A DNA stretch of 64,000 bases from Gammaproteobacteria bacterium (lineage in GTDB: Bacteria; Pseudomonadota; Gammaproteobacteria; Chromatiales; Chromatiaceae), in assembly GCA_020445255.1 (NCBI GenBank), contig JAGRGY010000021.1, forward strand, positions 1 through 64,000, given 5' to 3'. Under the pieces are notes generated by a model. That model was not told the origin of the DNA and searched no databases. It saw only the letters and a program-made list of their open reading frames with translations. The position numbers and the translations under genes were made by a program. How positions within the stretch are numbered: position 1 is the first letter of the stretch; each line of letters starts with the position of its first letter. Shown one piece after another: positions 29,466 through 38,058 of this stretch.

Positions 29466-31550
29466 TCAGTTGACCTGCGCAGTGCGCGGACGCATTGCGA
29501 CGATCTGGTCGGCAAGGATGTTGGCCGACTCCTCGACCATGATGCGCTTGATGCCTTCCTCGTCCTTGTCGGTCTCGGCCGCTTCCTGCGGATCCTCGTC
29601 GTCGAGACTGGCCAGCGGCGGCAACTTGCGAAAAGCACGCAGGCGGTTGCGTCGTTCGAGGCGCGCATTCTCGCGCTGATCCCATTCCGCCCGCCGCACC
29701 GATTCGCGCAGTGACACGGTCTTCTTTTCGCCGAGTGCGATCAGGTCATTTTCTTCCTCGACCAGAAAACGAAACCCCGGATTGTTGGCGATTCGCTGCT
29801 GCGATGCCGTCAGCAGGTCCGGCGCCAGCGCCGTGCCCAGTTGCGCGTGCACGGTCGGCTTGATTGCGGCCCATGGCAGGGCATTGTCCAGCGAGCGCTC
29901 GCCGTGCACGTTCGCACCCTTGGAGGTCGGGAACACGATGTCCGGGGTCACGCCTCGGTGCTGGGTGCTGCCGCCCTCGACACGGAAAAACTGGGCCATG
30001 GTCAGGCGCAGGCGGCCGATGTCGTCGCGCGTGCGCAGGAAGCGGCCCAGGTCGACGAGGGTCTGCACCGTGCCCTTGCCGAACGTGGGTTCACCGAGGA
30101 TGAGGCCGCGGCCGTAGTCCTGGATCGCACCGGCGAAGATCTCGGAGGCAGACGCGCTGTTGCGATCCACGAGCACCGCGAGCGGACCCGAATACACCTG
30201 TAAGGGATCAGGGTCGCGTTCGACCTCCACCTTGCCCGACGAATCGCGCACCTGCACCACCGGCCCCCGCTCGATGAACAGCCCGGTGAGTTCGGTCGCC
30301 TCGGACAGGGAACCGCCGCCGTTGCGGCGCAGGTCGATGACGATGCCGTCGACGTGCGACTCTTGCAGCTGGTCGAGCAGCGCACGCACGTCTCGCGTCG
30401 TGCTGCGGAAATCATCTTCGCCAGCCGCCTGGCCGGCGAAGTCACGATAGAACGCGGGGATCTCGATCACACCGACCTTGATGCCACGGTCGACCTCGAT
30501 CACCTCGCTCTTGGCGGCCTTGTCCTCGAGCTTGATCTCGTCGCGCACCAGCACGACCTCGCGCGTGCGGCCACCGACACCCTGGCTCTTCGGCAGGATA
30601 CCGAGGCGCACCACGCTGTCCTTGGGGCCGCGGATCAGGTCGACGACGTCCTGCAACCGCCAGCCGATCACGTCTTCCATCTCGCCGTCCCGCCCCTGGG
30701 CTACACCGACGATACGGTCGCCGCCGCCGAGTTCACCGCTGCGTTCAGCCGGCCCGCCCGGCACCGTGCTCTGGATCTCCGTGAACTCGTTGGAACTGCG
30801 CAGCACGGCACCAATGCCCTGCAGCGACAGGCGCATGCCGATATCGAAGTTTTCCGACAGGCGCGGCGACATGTAACTGGTGTGCGGCTCGACGCTCAGC
30901 GTGAAGGCGTTGATGTAGGTCTGAAAGATGTCCTCGGCGTCCATCTGAGCAACCCGCCGTGCGATGCTCTCGTAGCGCTTGGACAGGGTCTGCTTGATGT
31001 CGTCCTCCGTCTTTCCGGCGAGACGCAGCGAGAGGATGTCGTTCTTCACCCGCTTCCGCCACAGGTCATTTATGGCCGCGTCGTCGGCCGCCCATGCCGC
31101 CTTGCTGCGATCGAACTGGTATTCCTCGTCGAGGTCGAAATCGAACTTGTCGGACTTCAACAACGCCATCGCGTAGTCGATGCGCTCCTCGACCAGCTCA
31201 CGGAATGTACGGAACATCGCAAATGCGGGATCGAGCTTGCCGGTGCGCAGGCTGTCGTCGAGTTGCAGGCGATATTGTTCGAATCCCGCGACATGTTGCG
31301 CAGTGAAGAAGCTGCGATTGGGGTCGAGCGACTCGAGGTAGCGGTCGAACATCTCGGTCGACATCTTGTCGTCGACCTGCGGTTTGCGGTAATGGAACTT
31401 CTCCATCACCTGCGTGATGATCAAAGCGGTCTGACGCTGCTGCTCGTTCGCGTGTAGCTCGTCGAGCGCGATCGTGACCGGCTTGGCCGCCAAGGGCCCT
31501 GCCAGCAGGCTGGCGAACAGCGTCGCGATTATCGTCATGCGCAGTTTCAT
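29466..31550 (-). CDS. prc: Tail-specific periplasmic protease Prc (CtpA family, S41)
   Basis: 694 residues with a signal peptide (TIIATLFASLLAGPLAA), an N-terminal helical domain, a PDZ domain (LRSSNEFTEIQSTVPGGPAE) and the Ser/Lys dyad (DRNSASASEIFAGA and GEPTFGKGTVQ). It degrades misfolded periplasmic proteins and processes penicillin-binding proteins in relatives. It is convergent with pbpG. Confidence 0.95.
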   Translation of the reverse strand: MKLRMTIIATLFASLLAGPLAAKPVTIALDELHANEQQRQTALIITQVMEKFHYRKPQVDDKMSTEMFDRYLESLDPNRSFFTAQHVAGFEQYRLQLDDSLRTGKLDPAFAMFRTFRELVEERIDYAMALLKSDKFDFDLDEEYQFDRSKAAWAADDAAINDLWRKRVKNDILSLRLAGKTEDDIKQTLSKRYESIARRVAQMDAEDIFQTYINAFTLSVEPHTSYMSPRLSENFDIGMRLSLQGIGAVLRSSNEFTEIQSTVPGGPAERSGELGGGDRIVGVAQGRDGEMEDVIGWRLQDVVDLIRGPKDSVVRLGILPKSQGVGGRTREVVLVRDEIKLEDKAAKSEVIEVDRGIKVGVIEIPAFYRDFAGQAAGEDDFRSTTRDVRALLDQLQESHVDGIVIDLRRNGGGSLSEATELTGLFIERGPVVQVRDSSGKVEVERDPDPLQVYSGPLAVLVDRNSASASEIFAGAIQDYGRGLILGEPTFGKGTVQTLVDLGRFLRTRDDIGRLRLTMAQFFRVEGGSTQHRGVTPDIVFPTSKGANVHGERSLDNALPWAAIKPTVHAQLGTALAPDLLTASQQRIANNPGFRFLVEEENDLIALGEKKTVSLRESVRRAEWDQRENARLERRNRLRAFRKLPPLASLDDEDPQEAAETDKDEEGIKRIMVEESANILADQIVAMRPRTAQVN

Positions 31551-31646
31551 AGATCATCATCCTCTTTCGCGGACGGGGAGCCCTCGCCCCGCCCCGCTCC
31601 ATCGACATCTCCGACAATGCCGTACAAACCTTTTATCGGCAAGTGC

Positions 31647-32534
31647 TTAGGCGATTACATCCGGTACATGTTCCGGCCCCTTGAGCGGTTGCCGCAGGCC
31701 AAGCACCAGATCCAGATACTCGTCCGAATGTGGCTCCAGCAGGCCGTGGCGGATCAGGAAATCGATGATGACGAGGTTGCAATTGAGTTTGAACTCGTCG
31801 GTATCACGCACGATCGCGGCCACTTTGCGGATCGGCAACAACATAAATTCCTCGACCTCGCCGTCGGTGTTGCGCGGCACGAAATCGACCGGCAATTCGA
31901 GGTCGTAGCAGTACAGCACGTCGCGGCGCAGGCCACGCCGGGCCACGCGACTGTAAGAGATCGCACCGACCGGGACCGCGCGCCGTGCCGTCTCGACCGC
32001 CACCCCCGCCTCTTCGGCGCACTCCTTGGCGAGATTGTCGTGCAACGCGACGCCGTACGGCAGGCCGCCGGCCACCATGTTGTCCAGCGCACCGGGAAAC
32101 AGCAGCCGGTCGCGCGCGCGCCGTCCGACCCACATGTGGATTCCGTCGTCACGACTGACGTAGCCGTTCAGGTGTTGCCCGAACGAGCGCACGCCGAAAT
32201 GGGCCGCGGCGGCGCGATCGATGACGCACACCGCGTCATCCCGGCCCGCCGCTGTCACCGCGTAGGGCTCGTCCATGTACGGCGGCGTGACGCCGCGACC
32301 GCCGAGATCCTGCGCGATCGCCACCAGCGCGGCGCTGCGTCCGGCAAAATCCCGTAGCGTCGGCGCCAGCGTCACCGCGCTGGCGTCAACAATGAAGACA
32401 TCGGCGAACCGCCGAAGTTCGCCGGCGAATGCGGGCCGGACCCAGCCGACGATGCGCCCGTCGATCCGCCACGGCAGGAACACCTCGTGCAGTGGCGGAT
32501 TGCATGCCGCGATGTGGCGGTAGAAGCCAGGCAC
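31647..32534 (-). CDS. DUF4743 / Nudix hydrolase
   Basis: 295 residues starting with GTG at 32534. An N-terminal DUF4743 region (about 1-120; PLHEVFLPWRIDGRIVGWV) precedes a Nudix domain with a box centred on GLPYGVALHDNLAKECAEEAG. This resembles eukaryotic-type thiamine diphosphokinase-associated Nudix proteins, so a cofactor diphosphate could be the substrate, but this is not shown. Confidence 0.85.
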   Translation of the reverse strand: MPGFYRHIAACNPPLHEVFLPWRIDGRIVGWVRPAFAGELRRFADVFIVDASAVTLAPTLRDFAGRSAALVAIAQDLGGRGVTPPYMDEPYAVTAAGRDDAVCVIDRAAAAHFGVRSFGQHLNGYVSRDDGIHMWVGRRARDRLLFPGALDNMVAGGLPYGVALHDNLAKECAEEAGVAVETARRAVPVGAISYSRVARRGLRRDVLYCYDLELPVDFVPRNTDGEVEEFMLLPIRKVAAIVRDTDEFKLNCNLVIIDFLIRHGLLEPHSDEYLDLVLGLRQPLKGPEHVPDVIA

Positions 32535-32545
32535 GCGGCACCGGC

Positions 32546-34099
32546 CTATTGCGCGAGGCGCGCGGCACTGACCGCTGCGCCGAAGCGTCGCGCCGTGGCG
32601 ACATCCATCGGGCCAATGTCCGTCTTCAACTGGATCTTCTGTCCGCTGCGCAGCGCGCGGTCGATCCGGTAACCCGCCTGGCGACGGATGCCGCTGGCGA
32701 CGCGCGGCCCGACGATCACCTCGACATCACGCACCGTGAGCTTGGTGTCGTTGCTGACGCTGATCACCAGGAACCCGTCCGGGGTGAGTCCCAGCGCCGC
32801 CGACAGGTAGCGCGCGGGATTGGCCTCGAGATCGAGACGGGCGAGTTGCAATCCGGCGCTCTCACCGGCCTTCGATTCGGACTCGGATGCCTTGCGGAAA
32901 TAACCGATCGCCTGATCGCGCGCGCCACTGTCCGCACTGACCAGGCCGAGGGCGTAGTAAGCCTCGGCGGTCGGCAACAGCTCGGCGCTGCGCTGCAGGT
33001 CACGCGCGGCGCCGGTGCCATCGCCGGACTCGCGGCGCACGATGCCGCGCACGAGCAGTGGTCGGAAGTAGTCCGGATTCAGAGCCACCGCACGATCGAG
33101 ATCGACACGCGCCCCGCGGGTATCCTTGCGCGCCGCCCTGATCTCGCCGCGCAGGCTGTAGAAGGCCGCTTCGTCGGGCTCGATCCGGATTGCCTCCTCG
33201 ACCTTGCGCGACGCGGTCGCGGTGTCGTTCGCGGCCAGCGCCTTCTGCGCCTCGTCGAAGGCCTCGTACGCGCGCTTGCTGCGCTTCAACCGGGCGATCG
33301 CACGCTGGTAGCGTTCGGCGCCGACCTCGCCGCCCGGGTTGCCGAGCTCGGCGACCATGCGACGATTCGCCTGCACGCGTTCAGGCGACGGCGGATGACT
33401 CGCGAACAGGCCATCGAGCCAGCCCGGCTGCTTGTCGTCGAGCAGACGCACGAAGGTCTCCTGCAGTCCGACCGCGGCGGCCGGATCGTAGCCGGCACGC
33501 ACCATGTAGCGCATGCCATACAGGTCGGCCTCGGTCTCGTCGTCGCGGCCGAACTTCTGGTTGGTCAGCTGCGCGCCGATGTTGGCGCCGAGCATGCCGA
33601 TATCGCGATAGTCGGAGCCGCCGAGCGCAACCCCGGCGGCGACCAGCGCACCCTGCAGGAACACGCCCCGTTCCATCGACTGCGCACTGTGGCGCGCCGC
33701 GGCATGCACGATCTCGTGCGCGAGCACGGCCGCGAGTTCGGCCTCGCTGCGCAGTTCGACCAGCAGGCCGCGGTTGACCGAGATCTTGCCACCCGGCAAC
33801 GCCCAGGCATTCGGCGTGGAATCATTGAGCACGCTGAACTCGTAGGGCAGCTGGCGGTCGGCGACCCGCGCCAGTCGCTGCCCGACCGACTGTACGTAAC
33901 GCGTCAGCTCCGGCTCGACGACATAGTCGCCGCCCTGGGCCTGGCGCGTTGGCCCGTAGTTCTTCTGCCCGATCGACAGCTCCTGCTGTTCGGACACGAA
34001 CGCGATCTCGTTCTTGCCGGTCACCGGGTTGACGGCACAACCACCGAGCGCCAGCAGCAGCGACAGCAGTGCCCAGGCAAAAGGCCGCGATAGGTGCAT
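32546..34099 (-). CDS. BepA-like M48 metalloprotease with TPR repeats
   Basis: 517 residues from the ATG at 34099. A lipoprotein-like signal (LLSLLLALGGC, Cys about 21) suggests membrane anchoring. Zinc motif HEIVH with downstream Glu (FGRDDETEADLYGM), then TPR repeats from about residue 270 and a C-terminal extra domain. BepA-type enzymes act in outer-membrane quality control. Classic BepA is periplasmic without a lipid anchor, so this is a longer relative. Confidence 0.88.
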   Translation of the reverse strand: MHLSRPFAWALLSLLLALGGCAVNPVTGKNEIAFVSEQQELSIGQKNYGPTRQAQGGDYVVEPELTRYVQSVGQRLARVADRQLPYEFSVLNDSTPNAWALPGGKISVNRGLLVELRSEAELAAVLAHEIVHAAARHSAQSMERGVFLQGALVAAGVALGGSDYRDIGMLGANIGAQLTNQKFGRDDETEADLYGMRYMVRAGYDPAAAVGLQETFVRLLDDKQPGWLDGLFASHPPSPERVQANRRMVAELGNPGGEVGAERYQRAIARLKRSKRAYEAFDEAQKALAANDTATASRKVEEAIRIEPDEAAFYSLRGEIRAARKDTRGARVDLDRAVALNPDYFRPLLVRGIVRRESGDGTGAARDLQRSAELLPTAEAYYALGLVSADSGARDQAIGYFRKASESESKAGESAGLQLARLDLEANPARYLSAALGLTPDGFLVISVSNDTKLTVRDVEVIVGPRVASGIRRQAGYRIDRALRSGQKIQLKTDIGPMDVATARRFGAAVSAARLAQ

Positions 34100-34152
34100 G
34101 ATGTGTCCCCCTTGTCGGTCGGCGGCGTCTGGGTCAGACCCGGCAGCGCCGT

Positions 34153-34962
34153 TCAGGTTCCCTGTTCGTTGTCCCGTTCGCGGCGCTTGACCGCTTCCCA
34201 TGCCTCGTCGAGACGCTGCAACGACAGTGCAGCGAGGTCATGCTCACCCTGCTCGCCGAGCAGGTCCTCGACCGCGCGGAAGCGGCGTTCGAACTTGCGG
34301 TTGGCGAGGCTCAGGGTCTGCTCGGCGTCGAGGCCCAGCAGGCGCACGACGTTGACCATCGCGAACAGCAGGTCGCCGAGTTCGTCCTGCAGGCGCGCAC
34401 GGTCGCCGCCCCGCCACTCGGCCTCGATCTCGTCGAACTCCTCACGTGATTTGTCGAATGCACCGCGTACATCCGGCCAGTCGAACCCCACCCTTGCTGC
34501 GCGCTTCTGCAGCTTTTCGGCACGGATCAGCGCGGGCAGCGTGCGCGCGATTCCGTCCATCTGGCTGGTCGGTCCCGCCGGTTCGCGCGCGGCACGCTCG
34601 TCGGCCTTGGCCTGCTCCCACGCCTCGCGCAAGTCCTGTTCGTCGTCGAAACGCGCGTCAGCGAACACGTGCGGATGGCGGCGCTGCATCTTGTCGCCGA
34701 TCGCACGAACGACATCGTCGAACGTGAAGTGCCCGTCCTCCTCGGCCAGCCGGCTGTAGAACACCACCTGGAACAGCAGGTCGCCGAGTTCGGTGCGCAG
34801 CTCGTCGATGTCGCCGCGCTCGATCGCATCGGCCACTTCGTAGGCCTCTTCGAGGGTGTACGGGACGATGGTGGCATAGGTCTGGCGCAGATCCCACGGG
34901 CAACCGTGCTGCGGGTCGCGCAGGCGCGCCATGATATCGAGCAGTCGACGCAGCGGATCCAT
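34153..34962 (-). CDS. mazG: Nucleoside triphosphate pyrophosphohydrolase MazG
   Basis: 269 residues from the ATG at 34962, overlapping the SRAP stop by one base. Two MazG domains each carry the EExxE/ELGDLLFQ pattern (LEEAYEVADAI...ELRTELGDLLFQVV and EFDEIEAEW...LQDELGDLLFAMV). It hydrolyses aberrant (d)NTPs. It follows the SRAP gene, a genome-protection neighbour. Confidence 0.95.
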   Translation of the reverse strand: MDPLRRLLDIMARLRDPQHGCPWDLRQTYATIVPYTLEEAYEVADAIERGDIDELRTELGDLLFQVVFYSRLAEEDGHFTFDDVVRAIGDKMQRRHPHVFADARFDDEQDLREAWEQAKADERAAREPAGPTSQMDGIARTLPALIRAEKLQKRAARVGFDWPDVRGAFDKSREEFDEIEAEWRGGDRARLQDELGDLLFAMVNVVRLLGLDAEQTLSLANRKFERRFRAVEDLLGEQGEHDLAALSLQRLDEAWEAVKRRERDNEQGT

Positions 34963-35639
34963 CAGGTGCCCGCCTCGACCGGGTCGAGCAGATCGGGCAC
35001 GTCGTTGCGCGGGCTGTTGACGGCGCGCGACACCGGATAGATGTCGAGATCCGGCATCTGCTGCGCCGCCATCAGCGTCTCGATCGGCGACGGTTTCTGC
35101 GCATTGACGTCGAGCCACAGATCGAACGAACGCGGCGCAATCACGACCGGCATGCGGTCGTGCACCTCGCGCACCTGTCCTGTGGCCTCGCGCACGATGA
35201 TGGCGCACGACTCGAGTTCGTTGCCCTGATCATCGTGCCAATGTTCCCACAGGCCGGCCAACGCGAGTGGCGCGCGGTCGCGTGGTCGCAGCACGAAAGG
35301 CTGCTTGGCGCCATCGGCCGCGCGCCATTCATAGAAGCCGTCGGCCGGGATCAGGCAGCGGCGGTAACGGAAGGCGTTGCGGTAGGCAGGCTTGGTCGCG
35401 ACGGTCTCGGCCCGCGCATTGATCATGCTGTAGCGCGGGTCCGGCCCCTTCGACCAGCCGGGCACCAGGCCCCAGCGCAGCAGCACCATCTGTCGCTGTC
35501 GGTTGGCATCCTGGCGCACCACCGGTACCGGTTGGCTGGGGGCGATGTTGAAGCGCGGCTGCAGCAGCGGCATCGGCATCTCGCCAAACAGCTGCGTCAG
35601 CCGGTCGGCGGTCGAGTGCAGGAAATACCGGCCGCACAC
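34962..35639 (-). CDS. SRAP-domain protein (YedK/HMCES family)
   Basis: 225 residues beginning with GTG. MCGRYF exposes catalytic Cys2 after Met removal, which links covalently to abasic sites in single-stranded DNA. Other family residues are present: RFNIAPSQPVPVV, LRWGLVPGW, INARAET, RRCLIPADGFYEW and the His in EVHDRMPVV. It is coupled to mazG. Confidence 0.93.
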   Translation of the reverse strand: MCGRYFLHSTADRLTQLFGEMPMPLLQPRFNIAPSQPVPVVRQDANRQRQMVLLRWGLVPGWSKGPDPRYSMINARAETVATKPAYRNAFRYRRCLIPADGFYEWRAADGAKQPFVLRPRDRAPLALAGLWEHWHDDQGNELESCAIIVREATGQVREVHDRMPVVIAPRSFDLWLDVNAQKPSPIETLMAAQQMPDLDIYPVSRAVNSPRNDVPDLLDPVEAGT

Positions 35640-35653
35640 CTGGTTGGCCCCGC

Positions 35654-37012
35654 TCAGCCGCCCGGCAGCGAGATGCCGGTGACCTTCTTGTACAGACTGA
35701 CCGCGTACGAGTCGGTCATGCCGGCAACAAAATCAGTCAGCAGCAAAAGGCGCAGGTAGGGATCGTCGACCGGCACGCGCTGCGGTCCGATGAACTGTTC
35801 CGGCACCAGCCGAATCAGCATGCGGCTGCGCGGCGATGCACGTTCGCCGCGCTCTGCGACGTCGTCGATCACCTGGGTGAAGCGATCGAGCAGGTCGCTT
35901 ACCACCTGGAATCCCGCGGCCTGGATGCTGACTACCTCAGGTGCGCAGTAGATCCGCTGCGCGGCATTGTCGACCAGTGCACCAAGCGCGTCGGACATCG
36001 GCAGGCAATCGAGCAGCGGCCTGTCGAAGCGCCCGGCAAGCATGTCGGCCTCGTTGTCCATGAAGCAGTCGACCACGCCGCGCACGACCTCGTTGATGAC
36101 CTTGGCGCGCAGGAACTCGACGCGGTCCTTGAGGTCGCGGATGCGCTCGAGGCGCGGCCGCTGGCGACCCGGGTCATTGACCAGCGGCCAGAACAGGTCG
36201 AGCACTTCCTGGTAGGTGAAGTGACCGAGGCGGAACCCGTCCTCGATGTCGATCACGCGATAGCTGATGTCGTCCGCGGACTCGACCAGGAACGCCAGCG
36301 GATGGCGGCACCACATGGCATGGTGGGTTTCGCGCGGGATGAGGCCGACCGTATCGGCAACGGTCTCGAACGCCGCCCGGTCGGCGGCGGTGAAGCCCTG
36401 TTTCTTTGCGCTGACACCGGCATAGAGGCTACCGCCGAGCCACGACTCGCGCGGATACTTGGTGAATGCCGCCAGCGTCGCGCAGGTCAGCTGCAGGCCA
36501 CCGTCGTTGTCCGGGTTCTGCAGACGGGTCACGATGCGGAAACCCTGCGCGTTGCCTTCGAATGACAGGAAATCCTCGGCCTCGCTGCCGCTCAGCATCG
36601 CCACCCTGCGCGCGCCATAGTCACCAGTGTGCGCCCAATGGCGGATCGCGTCTTCGCCGGAATGGCCGAACGGCGGGTTGCCGATGTCGTGCGACAGGCA
36701 GGCGGCGGCGACGATCGCACCGAAATCGGCGGCCTCGAAACCTTCCAGTGCGTGCCGGGCGATCACGCGTTCGCCTACCAGCGTACCGAGCGAGCGACCG
36801 ATGCTGGCAGCCTCGAGGCTATGGGTAAGCCGCGTACGCACATAGTCGACTTTCGACAATGGGAAGACCTGGGTCTTGTCCTGCATGCGGCGAAACGCCG
36901 ACGAGAACACGACGCGATCGAAGTCGCGTTGAAAGTCGGTACGCGCCGTCGACGGCTCGGGCGGTTCCATCGCCCCCAGCCTCGACCGGGTCAACAGTCG
37001 CTGCCACTGCAT
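35654..37012 (-). CDS. dgt: dGTP triphosphohydrolase (Dgt family)
   Basis: 452 residues from the ATG at 37012 (MQWQRLL); an upstream in-frame start exists but adds unconserved residues. HD-domain metal ligands are in RTRLTHSLEAASIGR and ACLSHDIGNPPFGHSGE. It hydrolyses dGTP (or other dNTPs) to the nucleoside and triphosphate. It lies beside SRAP and mazG, forming a nucleotide/DNA-quality group. Confidence 0.93.
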   Translation of the reverse strand: MQWQRLLTRSRLGAMEPPEPSTARTDFQRDFDRVVFSSAFRRMQDKTQVFPLSKVDYVRTRLTHSLEAASIGRSLGTLVGERVIARHALEGFEAADFGAIVAAACLSHDIGNPPFGHSGEDAIRHWAHTGDYGARRVAMLSGSEAEDFLSFEGNAQGFRIVTRLQNPDNDGGLQLTCATLAAFTKYPRESWLGGSLYAGVSAKKQGFTAADRAAFETVADTVGLIPRETHHAMWCRHPLAFLVESADDISYRVIDIEDGFRLGHFTYQEVLDLFWPLVNDPGRQRPRLERIRDLKDRVEFLRAKVINEVVRGVVDCFMDNEADMLAGRFDRPLLDCLPMSDALGALVDNAAQRIYCAPEVVSIQAAGFQVVSDLLDRFTQVIDDVAERGERASPRSRMLIRLVPEQFIGPQRVPVDDPYLRLLLLTDFVAGMTDSYAVSLYKKVTGISLPGG

Positions 37013-37161
37013 CAAGGACTCAACTCCGCGGCAGGCGGCCACGCGCGACAGGCGCGGCCCATACCGCGCCTCCACCGACCGACCCGCCAGCCCGGATCAC
37101 GGCCACTATTACCCGACCAACCACGGTGCATGAACCGCCGGCAGACAACGAAACTGGCCGA

Positions 37162-37683
37162 TCAATGCTCGCAGGCGTCCTCGCAATGCGGTGGTTTCGG
37201 AAATTTCGCCTTGACGCGGTCGATGTGGTCGTCCATGACCTGAAGCGCGGCATCGTTGCCCTTGCGCCATTTGTACAGCGCGTCGAGTTGATCGCCAATG
37301 CTCGGATACGCAGAGCGCCGCAGCTCGCGGTAGTTGCTCTCACGCATCATCTCCCGGTATTCCGAGATCGCATGTTCGATGTGATGCGGTTCGGGGATCG
37401 GGTGCTCGAGCAGCCATTCCTTGATGTAGGGGCCTTCGCCGTCATCGGCGAGTTGATAGTCCACGCCATGCAGCGCGTTCGGGTAGATCCGCCGGATCGC
37501 GCAGCACATCTCGCGCGAGGCATGGCTCGGAAGCGCTACATGCTGCTCCATCAGGTCGATCTGGGCGCGCAGGCGATCCACCTCACCGGCGGTCTTCTGC
37601 TGCCCGCGAATCATCAGAACGATCGCGACCACAAGCAGCACCGTCATCAGGATGGCAGCGATGGAAAGGGCATCAATGTACAT
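37162..37683 (-). CDS. Membrane-anchored hypothetical with a phage-like C-terminal motif
   Basis: 173 residues. An N-terminal membrane helix (IAAILMTVLLVVAIVLMI) is followed by a short coiled coil and a soluble part with Cys pairs (EMCCAIRRI; HCEDACEH at the end). YPSIGDQLDALYKWRKG near residues 125-141 resembles a motif seen in phage tail-associated proteins, as remembered. Function unknown. Confidence 0.7.
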   Translation of the reverse strand: MYIDALSIAAILMTVLLVVAIVLMIRGQQKTAGEVDRLRAQIDLMEQHVALPSHASREMCCAIRRIYPNALHGVDYQLADDGEGPYIKEWLLEHPIPEPHHIEHAISEYREMMRESNYRELRRSAYPSIGDQLDALYKWRKGNDAALQVMDDHIDRVKAKFPKPPHCEDACEH

Positions 37684-37987
37684 GGCAGATCACCCATGGT
37701 TTAGTCATGGTAGGCAAGACCCGTTTGCACGATCCGCGCGTCAGCGACCGCGTCCCATGTGTGCGGCCATCGGGTCCGCGCCAACACGGGGTGGACCTGT
37801 AGTCCCGAACACGCCGACAAGGACGAGGGCGGCGCGGCCGGCGCGCATCGTGCGTACCGGCCCTAGTCTACCCGATCAGATGGAGAGGAACCGCATCGTG
37901 GGCCACAGTGGCGGGACGATCCTCGTGCGCCGCCGCTGCGCTCGACGCCGACGACCGGCCTCAAGCGGCTGCACGCGGCTCTGTCCG

Positions 37988-38018
37988 GGTGCCGCCGGTG
38001 CCGCCGCAGGGCGGCACC
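37988..38018. terminator. Strong hairpin downstream of the RND pump gene
   Basis: GGTGCCGCC (tandem twice, 37988-38005), GCAG loop, GGCGGCACC: a perfect 9-bp stem without a T-run. It lies in the 375-bp gap 37684-38058, which otherwise shows no gene, just past the RND stop. It may stabilise the 3' end or act with Rho. Confidence 0.4.
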
Positions 38019-38058
38019 GCCAACGCCGGTTCGACGCGAACGTCGCTTACCCGCGTGG

